Assembly: GCA_902495355.1 (NCBI GenBank)
Contig: CABUWV010000006.1
Span: 62,001-126,000, forward strand
Direction: 5' to 3'
DNA: 64,000 nucleotides
Source: an uncultured Collinsella sp.
GTDB lineage: Bacteria > Actinomycetota > Coriobacteriia > Coriobacteriales > Coriobacteriaceae
The notes under the pieces are model-generated. The model saw only the letters and a program-made list of their open reading frames with translations, had not been told where the DNA came from and did not search any database. The position numbers and the translations under genes were made by a program. This document shows, piece by piece, positions 48,492 to 58,386 of the stretch (position 1 is its first letter; every line of letters begins with the position of its first letter).

Positions 48492-48804
48492 TCACCTAGT
48501 CATCGGGTACTCATTGGGGACAGACTTAAACGACCAAGAGTGGTCATTGGGGACAGACTTAAACGACTAGTCATTGGGGACAGTCTTTGCCGAACCGCCG
48601 GCTTGCCGGCCGGGTTGCCAAGGACTGTCCTCAGCTGCCGGCAGAAAGGGAACGTCCCTAACTGGCGGGTGGCGAAAGAGTGTCCCCAACAGCTAGTCAT
48701 TTAAGAACGTCCCCAATGACTAGTCTGAAATAAAATCCAGGCCTCGCCCAAAAATAGTTCGCCAAGGTTTACTATTACGTTCATAAAGTAGTACGAGGCT
48801 AACA
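48492..48804. repeat. Cluster of class D repeats
   Basis: About 313 bases without a gene. It has at least four copies of TCATTGGGGACAG(A/T)CTT (48509-48590) and a last reverse copy, TTAAGAACGTCCCCAATGAC, at 48701-48720. The outer words CTAGTCATTGGGGA (48567) and TCCCCAATGACTAG (48710) make a 155-base dyad with a second GCCGGC hairpin inside. It looks like a nested build-up of the same short repeat. Confidence 0.75.
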
Positions 48805-49530
<726 letters not shown>

Positions 49531-49538
49531 GCGGCGCC

Positions 49539-52205
49539 ATGACACCTCTCGCAAAACGTCTCCCGCGCGAGCTGCGCCGCAATATCGGCAAGTACCTGGG
49601 CATCTTTTTGCTTATGTGCGGAAGCATCGCTCTCACCTCGGGCTTTTTGCTCGCAGCGCATTCCATCGGCTGCCTTATCGACGACATGCGCGATGCGTAC
49701 ACGATTGAGGACGGCCGCGTGACCACCTCCTTCGAGGCCACCGACGATCAACTCAAGGCCGCCGAGGATGCAGCCGGCGACGTCGGCGGCGTCACGCTCT
49801 ACAAGAATTTCTCCATCGACGCCATCATCAAAAAGGCCGCTGGCGACGATGGCACCAAGCGCACGCTGCGCACCTATGCGCACCGCAGCAAGGTCGATAT
49901 CGCGTCCTACTGTGAGGGCAAGGAACCCAAGGCGGATGACGAGGTGGCCATCGACCGTGTCTTTGCCACCAATAACGACCTCGCCGTGGGCGATAAGGTC
50001 GAGCTTGAGGGCCGCACCTACACCATCTGCGGCATCATGACCCAGCCCGATAGCCAGGCGCTGTTCCTCAACAATTCGGACTTTACGGTGAACACCATCA
50101 CCTATGGCGTGGCCGAGGTCACCGACGCCGGCTTTGCCGCGCTCGAGGATGCCGGCGGCGCGCCTGCCTACACCTACTCCTTCACCTTTACCGATCGCGA
50201 TCTTTCCACCGCAGACCGCATCGACGCCGAGCAAGATATGGTCGAGGCGCTGACCGATGCCGATGCGCGCGTGGACGATCTGATCGATGCCGATTCCAAT
50301 CAGGGCATTGGCTATGCGCGCGACGACGTGAACGGCGACTCCATGATGTGGATGACGCTGCTCGACATCATCATCGTGATCATGGCGTTCGTCTTTGTGG
50401 TCCTTACCGACGCCACCATCGAGGAGGAGAGCGCCATCATCGGCACGCTGCTCGCCAGCGGCTATCGTCGACGCGAGATCGTGCTGCACTACCTTGCGCT
50501 TCCCGCTATCGTGGGCGTGGTCGCGGCGCTTTTGGGCACTGCGCTCGGCGTTGTGTTCTTTACCGAGCCCATGCGCAGCCTCTATTACGGTTCGTATGGC
50601 CTGCCGCCCTTCCAGGTGCACTGGAGCTGGGAGATCTTTGTGAAGTGCGCCGTGGTTCCCGCCGCCGCGCTCATCCTCATCACGCTGGTGGGCCTGCTTC
50701 GCAAGATGGGCAAGACGCCGTTGCAGTTCCTTCGTCACGAGGCGAGTGGCAAATCGGGCACCAAGCGCGGCTTGCAGCTGCCGGAGCGCATGGGTTTTGT
50801 TTCCCGCTTCCGCCTGCGTATCTTCCTGCGCAACCTGGGCAACTTCGCCACGCTCTTCGTGGGCATTGCGTTTGCCTCGCTGCTGCTGCTCTTTGGCCTG
50901 GCGATTCTGCCCACGATGACGCACTACGCGGACAACCTCGAGACAAGCCTGGTCGCCGAGCACCAGTACACGCTCAAGGCGCCGCTGGAGCTCGAGGGCA
51001 CTGCCGAGGAGCGCGAGCAGTGGTCAGCACTCGAGCGCTTGCAGTCGGTTGACGGCGCGCTGCTTTCCGCCGCCCAAGATGCCGATGACGAGCTTGACGA
51101 CGCGGCCGATGCGGCGCAGACGGCAGCCGATGCCGCGACCGCATCTCCGTCTGCCGAGAGCCTGACTGCGGCGCAGGATGCGCTTACCAAGGTCCAGGAC
51201 AAGAAGGATGCGCTTTATGCGCGCCTCGATGACCTTGCCGATATCCTCGGCTGCAACCGCGACGAGGCTATCGACCTGATTGACAAGGCCTCTAAGATCG
51301 ACACCGACAACGACGACATTCACCCGGTCAACACGATTGACAACGGCGCGGGCGCAATCGCGCAGGCCGAGAAATATGCCGTTTACCAGTTGCAATACGA
51401 CCGAGGCGATGGGAATGGCGAGGAGACGATTTCCGTCTACGGCATTTCAACCGATTCGTGCTATTGGAAAGGCCTCAACGTCGGCGACGGACACGTCGTC
51501 TTTGGCGGCGGCCTGCTCGACAAGTTTGGCTGGAGCGAGGGCCAGAAGGTCACGCTCAGCGACAAGTACGAGGGCAAGAATTATTCCTTTGAGTACGTGG
51601 GCAAGGACTGCGTTTGGGGCTCTAAGTCGGATATGAATGTCTATATGAGCATCGACGACTTTAACGAGCTGTTCGGCAACGACGCCGCCTACTTCAACGG
51701 CTATGTGAGCGATGAGAAGCTCGACCTTGATTCGCGCTACTTTGCCGGCGACACCACGCCCGATGACATGCGCGCCGTGGGCGACCAGTTCATCGGCATG
51801 ATGAGCAAAATGATCGGCATGATGATTGGGCTCGCGGTGTTTATCTTCCTGCTGTTTATGTACCTGCTGACCAAGGCTGTGATCGACCACAGCGCCCGTT
51901 CGATCAGCTACATGAAAGTCTTTGGCTATCGCGATAGCGAGATTTCGCATCTGTACATCCGCTCGATCACGCTGTGCGTGGTGTCGTCGCTCGTGCTGAG
52001 CCTGCCGGTCATTATTGGCTCGCTCACGGCCATCTTCCGCTCGATGTTGCTTGCCTACAACGGCAATATCGAGATCTACGTGCCCGCTTGGTCCATGGCG
52101 GCGTGCGCAGGAATCGGCTTTGCGACCTACCTGGTCGTGGCACTGCTGCACACGCGCTCCATCAAACGTGTGGGCCTGGCCGAGGCGCTCAAAGTCCAAG
52201 AGTAG
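49539..52205 (+). CDS. FtsX-domain ABC permease, large
   Basis: 888 residues. An N-terminal helix (LGIFLLMCGSIALTSGFLL) is followed by an outside domain (about 55-265). Three helices form the first FtsX domain (from WMTLLDIIIVIMAFVFVVL, about 275-400). A second half starts at FLRNLGNFATLFVGIAFASLL. It has a long helical, Ala/Asp-rich segment (about 500-570, DDELDDAADAAQTAADAA) before a further outside domain and a second FtsX domain at the end (FIFLLFMYLLTKAVIDHSARSIS). Such duplicated permeases move lipids, peptides or antibiotics, or act by pulling on them. Its stop opens a class D repeat. Confidence 0.88.
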   Translation: MTPLAKRLPRELRRNIGKYLGIFLLMCGSIALTSGFLLAAHSIGCLIDDMRDAYTIEDGRVTTSFEATDDQLKAAEDAAGDVGGVTLYKNFSIDAIIKKAAGDDGTKRTLRTYAHRSKVDIASYCEGKEPKADDEVAIDRVFATNNDLAVGDKVELEGRTYTICGIMTQPDSQALFLNNSDFTVNTITYGVAEVTDAGFAALEDAGGAPAYTYSFTFTDRDLSTADRIDAEQDMVEALTDADARVDDLIDADSNQGIGYARDDVNGDSMMWMTLLDIIIVIMAFVFVVLTDATIEEESAIIGTLLASGYRRREIVLHYLALPAIVGVVAALLGTALGVVFFTEPMRSLYYGSYGLPPFQVHWSWEIFVKCAVVPAAALILITLVGLLRKMGKTPLQFLRHEASGKSGTKRGLQLPERMGFVSRFRLRIFLRNLGNFATLFVGIAFASLLLLFGLAILPTMTHYADNLETSLVAEHQYTLKAPLELEGTAEEREQWSALERLQSVDGALLSAAQDADDELDDAADAAQTAADAATASPSAESLTAAQDALTKVQDKKDALYARLDDLADILGCNRDEAIDLIDKASKIDTDNDDIHPVNTIDNGAGAIAQAEKYAVYQLQYDRGDGNGEETISVYGISTDSCYWKGLNVGDGHVVFGGGLLDKFGWSEGQKVTLSDKYEGKNYSFEYVGKDCVWGSKSDMNVYMSIDDFNELFGNDAAYFNGYVSDEKLDLDSRYFAGDTTPDDMRAVGDQFIGMMSKMIGMMIGLAVFIFLLFMYLLTKAVIDHSARSISYMKVFGYRDSEISHLYIRSITLCVVSSLVLSLPVIIGSLTAIFRSMLLAYNGNIEIYVPAWSMAACAGIGFATYLVVALLHTRSIKRVGLAEALKVQE

Positions 52206-52234
52206 TCGTTTAAGAACGTCCCCAATGACTAGGT
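52203..52234. repeat. Class D repeat starting at the FtsX-permease stop codon
   Basis: TAGTCGTTTAAGAACGTCCC, then CAATGACTAGG. The TAG is the stop of the upstream gene (52203-52205). Confidence 0.7.
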
Positions 52235-52241
52235 TCCGTAC

Positions 52242-52272
52242 TTGACTTTAACTCTGCTTTAACTGGTACCAT
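52242..52272 (+). promoter_or_regulatory. Candidate promoter for the DUF362 gene
   Basis: TTGACT (52242-52247) and TACCAT (52267-52272) with TGG just before it, an extended -10 pattern; the 19-base spacing is long. Confidence 0.45.
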
Positions 52273-52314
52273 CCTCTATGTCTGTAACGCCATATAGACC
52301 GAGGGGATAGATCT

Positions 52315-53520
52315 ATGACCGCAACTGCACCCGCAGCACCCGCTAAGGTGTACTTCACCAACCTGCGCACGCATGCTCGCGAGAGCCAGCTCGACAAGCT
52401 CAAGCGCCTCATCCGTCACGCCGGAATTGAGCAGATCGACTTTGAGAACAAGTTCGTCGCCATCAAGATTCACTTTGGCGAGCTGGGCAACCTGAGCTTT
52501 TTGCGCCCCAACTACGCCCGCGCCGTCGCGGACGTCGTGAAGGAGCTGGGCGGCAAGCCCTTCCTCACCGACTGCAATACGCTCTATGTCGGTAGCCGCA
52601 AAAACGCGCTCGAGCACATCGATACCGCCTACCAGAACGGCTTTACCCCGTATGCTACGGGTTGCCAGATCATCATTGCCGACGGCCTCAAGGGCACCGA
52701 CGAGGCGCTCGTCCCGGTCGAGGGCGGCGAGTACGTGCACGAGGCCAAGATCGGTCAGGCGCTCATGGATGCCGATATCGTGATCAGCCTCACCCACTTT
52801 AAGGGCCATGAGCAGGCCGGTTTTGGCGGCGCCATGAAGAACCTGGGCATGGGAGGCGGCAGCCGTGCCGGCAAGATGGAGCAGCATGCCGCCGGCAAGC
52901 CGAACGTCGCGACCGAGCACTGCGTTGGCTGCCATGCCTGCGAAAAGATCTGCGCGCACAACGCTATCTCGTTCGACGGCACCCGCGAGCGCGAGCTTGC
53001 CAGCGGCGCTACTCGCACGGTGCACGTGGCTGCCATCGACCACGATCGCTGCGTGGGCTGCGGACGCTGCATTGCGGCATGCAACCAGGACTGCATCAAG
53101 CCCGGTTATGAGGCCGCGGCCGACGTGCTCAACTGCAAGATCGCCGAGTATACGAAGGCCGTCGTCGACGGCCGCCCGAGCTTCCACATCTCGCTTGCCA
53201 TGGACATCAGTCCCAACTGCGACTGCCATCCCGAAAACGATACGCCTATCGTCAACGACATCGGCATGTTCGCGAGCTTCGACCCGGTCGCCATCGACCA
53301 GGCCTGCGCCGACGCCGTCATGGCGTCTGAGCCGCTGCCCAACACCGAGCTCACCGATAGCGCGGCCAAGATGGAGCACAACCACGAGCATCTGGAGGGC
53401 GAGCAGGCCAAGGATCCCTTCTGCATCACGCATCCCGACACCGACTGGCGCGTGTGCATCGCGCACGCCGAGAAGATCGGCCTGGGCACGAGCAAGTACG
53501 AGCTCATCGAGGTCAAGTAG
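52315..53520 (+). CDS. DUF362 domain protein with two 4Fe-4S clusters
   Basis: 401 residues. The DUF362 region (about 20-190) has KIHFGELGNLSFLRPNYAR, FLTDCNTLYVGSRKNA and ISLTHFKGHEQAGFGGAMKNLGMG. Two ferredoxin motifs are inserted: CVGCHACEKICAHNAI (about 203-220) and CVGCGRCIAACNQDCIKPG (about 243-262). The tail has DPVAIDQACADAVM. Its biochemical role is unknown; ferredoxin-like electron transfer or cofactor assembly is likely. Complete and monocistronic, bounded by a terminator. Confidence 0.85.
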   Translation: MTATAPAAPAKVYFTNLRTHARESQLDKLKRLIRHAGIEQIDFENKFVAIKIHFGELGNLSFLRPNYARAVADVVKELGGKPFLTDCNTLYVGSRKNALEHIDTAYQNGFTPYATGCQIIIADGLKGTDEALVPVEGGEYVHEAKIGQALMDADIVISLTHFKGHEQAGFGGAMKNLGMGGGSRAGKMEQHAAGKPNVATEHCVGCHACEKICAHNAISFDGTRERELASGATRTVHVAAIDHDRCVGCGRCIAACNQDCIKPGYEAAADVLNCKIAEYTKAVVDGRPSFHISLAMDISPNCDCHPENDTPIVNDIGMFASFDPVAIDQACADAVMASEPLPNTELTDSAAKMEHNHEHLEGEQAKDPFCITHPDTDWRVCIAHAEKIGLGTSKYELIEVK

Positions 53521-53567
53521 CGTCGTCCTATTGGACAAACCAAGCGCCTTTGTGGCGTTAGTTGAGT

Positions 53568-53606
53568 AAAAGCCGCCCACGAGCACAACGCTCGCGGGCG
53601 GCTTTT
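53568..53606. terminator. Bidirectional terminator
   Basis: 17-base arms (53568-53584 and 53590-53606), one mismatch, starting AAAAGCCGCCC and ending GGGCGGCTTTT; both ends give U-runs. Confidence 0.85.
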
Positions 53607-53619
53607 CAGAAGTGCGGTG

Positions 53620-53654
53620 AAAAATCGAATACCGCCGACCACAAACCGATTTTT
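53620..53654. repeat. Small dyad after the hydrolase gene
   Basis: AAAAATCG (53620-53627) pairs with CGATTTTT (53647-53654). It could be a terminator of the minus-strand hydrolase gene or a small relative of the dyad elements. Confidence 0.5.
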
Positions 53655-53684
53655 GGCAACAAAACCCCAGACGTTGCTTTTTGC

Positions 53685-54650
53685 CTAATAATTCTTGTCG
53701 AGGAAGTCGTCGACCGTATTCCAGTAGAGCTCGGGGTCAACTTGCGCGCTCTTGGCGTGGGTGGCGCCGTGGATAGTGAGCTTCTGTTTAACCTTGCTGG
53801 CGCACGCGTCGTAGTTTTGGTCGAGCATGTCGTACGGCACAAAGGTGTCCTGGTCGCCGTGGATAAACAGCATGGGAACCGTCGCGTGTTTGAGTTGCTC
53901 CACACTGCTCGCCTTATGAAAGTCGTAGCCCGCGCGCACGTTGCACACCAAGTTTGCTACATCGAGCAAGGGAAAGCTGGGCAGGCTGAACACGTCCTTG
54001 AGCTGCAGGGAAAACTCGTCCCAAACACTCGTATAACCGCAGTCCTCGATAATGCATTTCACGTTTGCGGGCAGAGATTCCCCCGCGACGTTCATGGCGG
54101 TTGCCGCACCCATCGACTCGCCAAAGACCAGGATGCGCGCCTCGGGGTCAGCCTGAACGATTCGCTCGATCCATGCGACGATGTCGAGGCGCTCGGGCCA
54201 GCCCATGCCGATATAGTCGCCGCCGGAGCGCTCGTGGGCGCGGGCGGCGGGTGCGAGTACGTTCATGCCACGGTCGTGGAAGCGTTTGGCGTATCGGGCC
54301 ATACCGATGGGCTCGTTGGTATATCCATGCAGGCAGACGACGTAGTCGTGCGTGCTCTCCGACGCAGCAAAATACCAGGCGGCAAGCTCGGTCCCGTCGT
54401 CCGCGGTGAGGTTGCTGCTCTTGCGGTTCTCTTTAAACCATGCCCGCGCCTCGGTATCCTCGGCATCCGGCTGCTCACCTTCTTTGTCGTTCTTGCTATC
54501 CTGCATCATCTTCATGGTGTATGGCGCGCGGGGATTCAGCGCGAAGTCAAACAGAAAGTTGCCGGCAAATCCGAGCAGCGCAACGACAACCACCAGTGCA
54601 ACGATGCCGGCTATCTTGAGCTTTCGATGGGAACGTGCGTTTTGAGCCAT
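53685..54650 (-). CDS. Membrane-anchored alpha/beta hydrolase
   Basis: 321 residues. One N-terminal transmembrane helix (about 11-33, LKIAGIVALVVVVALLGFAG) holds the enzyme outside the membrane. The alpha/beta-hydrolase core has VVCLHGYTNEPIG (oxyanion HG), nucleophile FGESMGAATAMN, acid in LFIHGDQDTFVP and the final His in IHGATHAKS. The family includes YqiA-like and BAAT-like acyl hydrolases. Substrate unknown. Confidence 0.85.
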   Translation of the reverse strand: MAQNARSHRKLKIAGIVALVVVVALLGFAGNFLFDFALNPRAPYTMKMMQDSKNDKEGEQPDAEDTEARAWFKENRKSSNLTADDGTELAAWYFAASESTHDYVVCLHGYTNEPIGMARYAKRFHDRGMNVLAPAARAHERSGGDYIGMGWPERLDIVAWIERIVQADPEARILVFGESMGAATAMNVAGESLPANVKCIIEDCGYTSVWDEFSLQLKDVFSLPSFPLLDVANLVCNVRAGYDFHKASSVEQLKHATVPMLFIHGDQDTFVPYDMLDQNYDACASKVKQKLTIHGATHAKSAQVDPELYWNTVDDFLDKNY

Positions 54651-54792
54651 GCGGTATTCTCCTATAAGATGTTAATACATCAACATTTAATGCAAGCGCA
54701 TTATGGACGTTCGCCGTTGATGCGTCAACAGGCAAAGAATGGGTAAACAAAGGGTCACGTATAGTGCAAATTTCGCACGTACCCAGACGCTT

Positions 54793-54801
54793 TGATATAG
54801 T
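54793..54801 (+). promoter_or_regulatory. Extended -10 promoter of the hemolysin III gene
   Basis: TGATATAGT, that is TGN-TATAGT, 36 bases before the start codon. No -35 is needed for extended -10 promoters. Confidence 0.5.
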
Positions 54802-54836
54802 GTTGAGAACTCTTTACGTTGGAGGATGTAACCGGC

Positions 54837-55520
54837 ATGTCCGATTCGAGCGACAGTTCTAAGCCGCGACCCAAGACCGCGGCCGTTCCACACTACACGG
54901 TGGGTGAGGAGATCATGAACTCCGTCACCCATGGTGTCGGCTGCCTGCTGGGTATCGCGGGCCTGGTGCTCCTGATCGTATTCGCCGCCCTGCGCGGCGG
55001 AGGCCCGGCCCACATGGCCGCGGCAATTGTCTACGGCGTCAGCATTATCCTCGAATACCTAGCCTCCACGCTCTACCACGCGATTCAGCCCGCGCGCGCC
55101 AAGCGCGTGTTTCGCATCATCGACCACAGCTGCATCTACCTGCTCATTGCGGGCAGCTATACGCCGTTTTGCCTCATCACGCTCGCAAACGACGGCGGCG
55201 CTGTGCTGTTCTTTGCCGTATGGGCCATCGCCATTATCGGCATCGCCCTCGAGTGCTTTATGCGCGAGCGCCAGCCGCATTGGGTAAGCGGCCTGGTCTA
55301 TCTGCTGATGGGCTGGCTCGTTGTCTTTAAGCTGCCCGAGCTCGTGGCGCTGCTCAACCCCGTGGCACTTGCCCTGCTCGCCGTCGGCGGCGTGTGCTAC
55401 ACCGCGGGCGTGCCGTTCTATATCGCCAAAAACGTGCGCTATCTTCACAGCGTGTTTCACCTGTGGGTACTCGCCGGCAGCATCTTCCAGTTCATGGCGG
55501 TGATCCTCTTCGTAATCTAG
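54837..55520 (+). CDS. Hemolysin III / PAQR family membrane protein (YqfA-like)
   Basis: 227 residues with seven predicted helices. Family motifs: MNSVTHGVGCLLGIAG (with His), STLYHA, IDHSCIYLLIAGSYTPF and VFHLWVLAGS. The conserved Ser/His/Asp set suggests a metal-dependent hydrolase in the membrane, related to PAQR receptors. Haemolysis is not implied. ATG 54837 has GGAGG 11 bases upstream, a long spacing. Confidence 0.88.
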   Translation: MSDSSDSSKPRPKTAAVPHYTVGEEIMNSVTHGVGCLLGIAGLVLLIVFAALRGGGPAHMAAAIVYGVSIILEYLASTLYHAIQPARAKRVFRIIDHSCIYLLIAGSYTPFCLITLANDGGAVLFFAVWAIAIIGIALECFMRERQPHWVSGLVYLLMGWLVVFKLPELVALLNPVALALLAVGGVCYTAGVPFYIAKNVRYLHSVFHLWVLAGSIFQFMAVILFVI

Positions 55521-55628
55521 CGACCACGCCAGCGCCCGTGCCCCCGCTCGGTCGCCAGTGCAATTGCCGTATCAGCCGTCAACGTTTTAATCCGACATCC
55601 CGAATCTTGGAGGTTCGAGAAACTCCCG

Positions 55629-57002
55629 ATGGACATAACCATCTCCCTTATCACCACCCTCGTTTTGACCTTCATCAACGGCTACTTCTCTATGTCCGAG
55701 ATGGCGCTCACCACGGCCAAGCGCGCCGTGCTGGAGCACGAGGCCGAGGAAGGCGACAAGCGCGCCGAGCGTGCCATTAAGCTGGCTGCCGACTCCGACC
55801 AGCTGCTCGCCACCATCCAGGTCGCCATCACGCTCGTGGGCTTCGCCTCGTCCGCCGTCGCCTCGACGAGTCTGTCCGACCCGCTCGCCACGTGGCTCAT
55901 GAGCTTTGGCATCGCGCCGCTCTCCGCCATCGCACGCGGCCTGGCGCCGGTCATCATCACCGTCGCGGTCGCCTTCGTATCCATCGTGATCGGCGAGCTC
56001 GTCCCCAAGCGCATCGGCCTGGCCAATGCCGAGGGCGTGTCCAAGCAGGTCGTGGGCCCGCTTTCCGTGTTCCAGAAGATCGCCCGTCCGCTCGTGTGGC
56101 TGACTGGCGCTTGCTCCGATGGCCTGGCCCGCATCCTGCGCATCAAGAGTGCCGACGACCGCCAGAACGTCTCGGAAGAAGAGATCAAGTACATGGTCTC
56201 GGAGCAGGACGACCTGCTCGACGAGGAAAAGCGCATGATCCACGAGATCTTCGACCTGGGCGACACCGTTGCCCGCGAGGTCATGGTGCCGCGCGTGGAC
56301 ACCACCATGTGCGAGGACGACGAGACGGTCGCCGACGTGTTGTCCACCATGCGCCAGACCGGCTTTAGCCGCATCCCCGTCTATCACGAGGATCCCGACA
56401 ACGTCGCCGGCATTGCGCACATCAAGGACCTGATTCAGCCTGCGCTCGACGGCAAGGGCGACCAGCCCATCGCCGGTTTTTTGCGCGACGCCACCTTTGT
56501 GCCCGACACCAAGGACATCCTGCCGCTGCTGTCCGAGATGCAGACCTCGCACGACCAGATCGTGGTGGTCGTGGACGAGTACGGCGGCACGGCCGGCATT
56601 ATCACCATCGAGGACATCGTCGAGGAGATCGTCGGCGAGATCGAGGACGAGTTCGACCCCGACAACAAGTATCTCACGCGCCTTTCGCGCCGCGAGTGGC
56701 TCGTTGATGGGCGTTTTTCGTGCGATGACGCGATTGAGCTTGGTTGGCCGCTCGAGGAAAGCGATGATTATGAGACCATCGCCGGCTGGATCTTGGAACT
56801 TTGTGACTCGGTACCCGACATCGGAGAGGTGTTTGAGGTCGCGGGGTACAAGTTTAAAGTGCAGTCGATGCGTGGCCAGCGCATCTCGCTCATTCGCGTG
56901 ATCGCTCCGGCCGAAACCGATAAGAAGGATTCCGAGTCTTCGGCAGAGAAGCCGGCGGCGTCGGGTGCGGGCTCTGTGGATCCGCACGATGGCGACGAGT
57001 AG
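55629..57002 (+). CDS. CNNM/HlyC-type transporter-associated protein with CBS pair and CorC domain
   Basis: 457 residues. Four helices of the DUF21/CNNM domain (about 3-165, NGYFSMSEMALTTAKRA and ITLVGFASSAVASTS) come first. A CBS pair follows (about 200-330, with VPRVDTTMCEDDETV and FVPDTKDILPLLSEMQTSHDQ). A CorC_HlyC domain (about 345-425) has VVDEYGGTAGIITIEDIVEEIVGEI, DEFDPDN, and ends KVQSMRGQRISLIRV. The family is linked to magnesium or cobalt efflux. Two other Mg-linked genes lie 5 kb downstream. Confidence 0.9.
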   Translation: MDITISLITTLVLTFINGYFSMSEMALTTAKRAVLEHEAEEGDKRAERAIKLAADSDQLLATIQVAITLVGFASSAVASTSLSDPLATWLMSFGIAPLSAIARGLAPVIITVAVAFVSIVIGELVPKRIGLANAEGVSKQVVGPLSVFQKIARPLVWLTGACSDGLARILRIKSADDRQNVSEEEIKYMVSEQDDLLDEEKRMIHEIFDLGDTVAREVMVPRVDTTMCEDDETVADVLSTMRQTGFSRIPVYHEDPDNVAGIAHIKDLIQPALDGKGDQPIAGFLRDATFVPDTKDILPLLSEMQTSHDQIVVVVDEYGGTAGIITIEDIVEEIVGEIEDEFDPDNKYLTRLSRREWLVDGRFSCDDAIELGWPLEESDDYETIAGWILELCDSVPDIGEVFEVAGYKFKVQSMRGQRISLIRVIAPAETDKKDSESSAEKPAASGAGSVDPHDGDE

Positions 57003-57026
57003 GGCAAGGAAGAGTAGGGGAGAGTT

Positions 57027-57860
57027 ATGGCTGGCCTGTTCAACATCCTTAAGGTCACCGTCAGCGAGGACAAGATCTGCGCGCATGTGCTGGTGAACCC
57101 CGGCATGCCGCTCATGACCTCGGAGGATATCGAGGCCACGGCGCGCGTGTATTACCTGGTGCCGGCGATTGCCAAGCACCTGTGCCTGGGTGATTCCGGT
57201 CGCGAGTTCCAGGACTGCATGGGCCAGACCGAGCTCTGCCACCTGCTGGAGCACGTGACGGTTGAGCTCATGAACGAGACCGGGCTTGCCGGCAGCATCT
57301 CGTGCGGCCGCACGCGCGTAAGCGAGCACGACGAGCGCGTTTTTGAGGTTGAGCTTTCGTGCCCCGACGACGCGCTGGCCATCGGCGCGCTGTCTTCGGC
57401 CACCTTTATGATGGACTGGGCGTACCTGCACGCCGACCAGCCTGCCCCTGACGTGGAAGGCACGGTCGCGGGCCTGCGCAACCTGGTGCTGGGCATGCGC
57501 GCCGGGGCCGAGGGCAAGGATCCTCACGAGGCCGTCGCCGCTGCGAACGGCGAAGATGCTGCCGAGGCCGAGGGCGCTGACGAGGGCGATGTGCCGGTCG
57601 ACGCCGAGCCCGTTGCCGATGCGACCGCCGAGCCCGTTCCCACCGAGCCCCAGGGCGTCCCCAACTTTGACGACGAGCCCCAGGTGGCGATTGATACCGA
57701 GGGCGCGGTTGCCGAGAACCACGAGGCCTCCGCTGCCGTCTTTGGCGGTGCGGCGACGGTTCCGGCAGGACCTGCGCATGAGGGCGGCCTGCCGCTCGTG
57801 GACGGCGCCGGCGAGGACCCGGGTGCCACGGTGGCCATGCCGGCTATGCCTCAGGAGTAG
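57027..57860 (+). CDS. Free-standing cyanophycin-synthetase-like N-terminal domain with acidic tail
   Basis: 277 residues. Residues ~15-145 match, by eye, the N-terminal domain of CphA-type cyanophycin synthetase: LCHLLEHVTVELMNETGL resembles GHVVEHVALELQ, then SCGRTRVSEHDERVFEVELS corresponds to the FGRTR..Y.VV segment. There is no ATP-grasp or Mur-ligase part, so it cannot make cyanophycin alone. The last ~115 residues are acidic and Pro/Ala/Glu-rich. ATG 57027 follows GGGGAGAG and is 25 bases after the CNNM gene. Function unknown. Confidence 0.6.
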   Translation: MAGLFNILKVTVSEDKICAHVLVNPGMPLMTSEDIEATARVYYLVPAIAKHLCLGDSGREFQDCMGQTELCHLLEHVTVELMNETGLAGSISCGRTRVSEHDERVFEVELSCPDDALAIGALSSATFMMDWAYLHADQPAPDVEGTVAGLRNLVLGMRAGAEGKDPHEAVAAANGEDAAEAEGADEGDVPVDAEPVADATAEPVPTEPQGVPNFDDEPQVAIDTEGAVAENHEASAAVFGGAATVPAGPAHEGGLPLVDGAGEDPGATVAMPAMPQE

Positions 57861-57939
57861 GCCTACGCGTTTATCACCATCACGTACCTGCGCCTTTGCC
57901 GTACGCAGATGAGCGGAGCGGCAAGTGATGCGCTGCGGG

Positions 57940-57945
57940 TATAAT
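57940..57945 (+). promoter_or_regulatory. -10 box of the YtxH/PRC-barrel genes
   Basis: A consensus TATAAT 52 bases before ATG 57997. The short leader has a GGGCA/TGCCC hairpin near 57963-57979. No good -35. Confidence 0.55.
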
Positions 57946-57996
57946 GGACAGCATTCAAACGGTGGGCACCGACGTGCCCGCAGGAGAGGAATGATC

Positions 57997-58386
57997 ATGG
58001 GTAAGACTTTCAGCTTTGTCTCCGGCGCACTTTTTGGTGCCGCTGCCGGTGCTATTGTCGGCGTTGCTCTGGCCCCGCGCTCGGGCGCCGAGACCCGCGC
58101 CATGGCTGCCGATATCGCCAACGACGCCTGGGACAATATGCGCGACACCTACGAGCACAGCGCCGAGGAGGCCCGTGCTGCGGTGAATGACTTTGGCCCG
58201 ATGGTCGACGCCAAGACCGACGACCTGCGCGCCAAAGTCGACCTTGCCCGCGAGCGCATGGACCAGCTGCGCGAGCAGCTCAACGACGCCATTTCGGGCG
58301 GCAACGTGACGCCTGCCGCCGACGTCGTGGTCGAGAACGCCGTCGAGGCTGATACCGAGGCTGCGGAGCCCTCGACCGAGGCATAA
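57997..58386 (+). CDS. YtxH-domain protein
   Basis: 129 residues from ATG 57997 after AGGAGAGGA. It has a hydrophobic N-terminal Gly/Ala-rich helix (SFVSGALFGAAAGAIVGVALAPRSG) followed by a long coiled-coil-like helix (EARAAVNDFGPMVDAKTD...). YtxH proteins are small membrane-linked stress proteins of unknown mechanism. The stop overlaps the next start by one base (TAATG). Confidence 0.8.
   Translation: MGKTFSFVSGALFGAAAGAIVGVALAPRSGAETRAMAADIANDAWDNMRDTYEHSAEEARAAVNDFGPMVDAKTDDLRAKVDLARERMDQLREQLNDAISGGNVTPAADVVVENAVEADTEAAEPSTEA

Noticed and set aside
54837..55520. A true hemolysin or toxin gene
   Set aside because: The family name is historical; the seven-helix PAQR-like protein is widespread in non-pathogens and nothing here suggests a toxin.
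55587..58148. An 853-codon minus-strand frame opposite the CNNM and CphA-N genes
   Set aside because: Mirror frame with biased composition; it runs through two well-supported plus-strand genes and the gaps between them.
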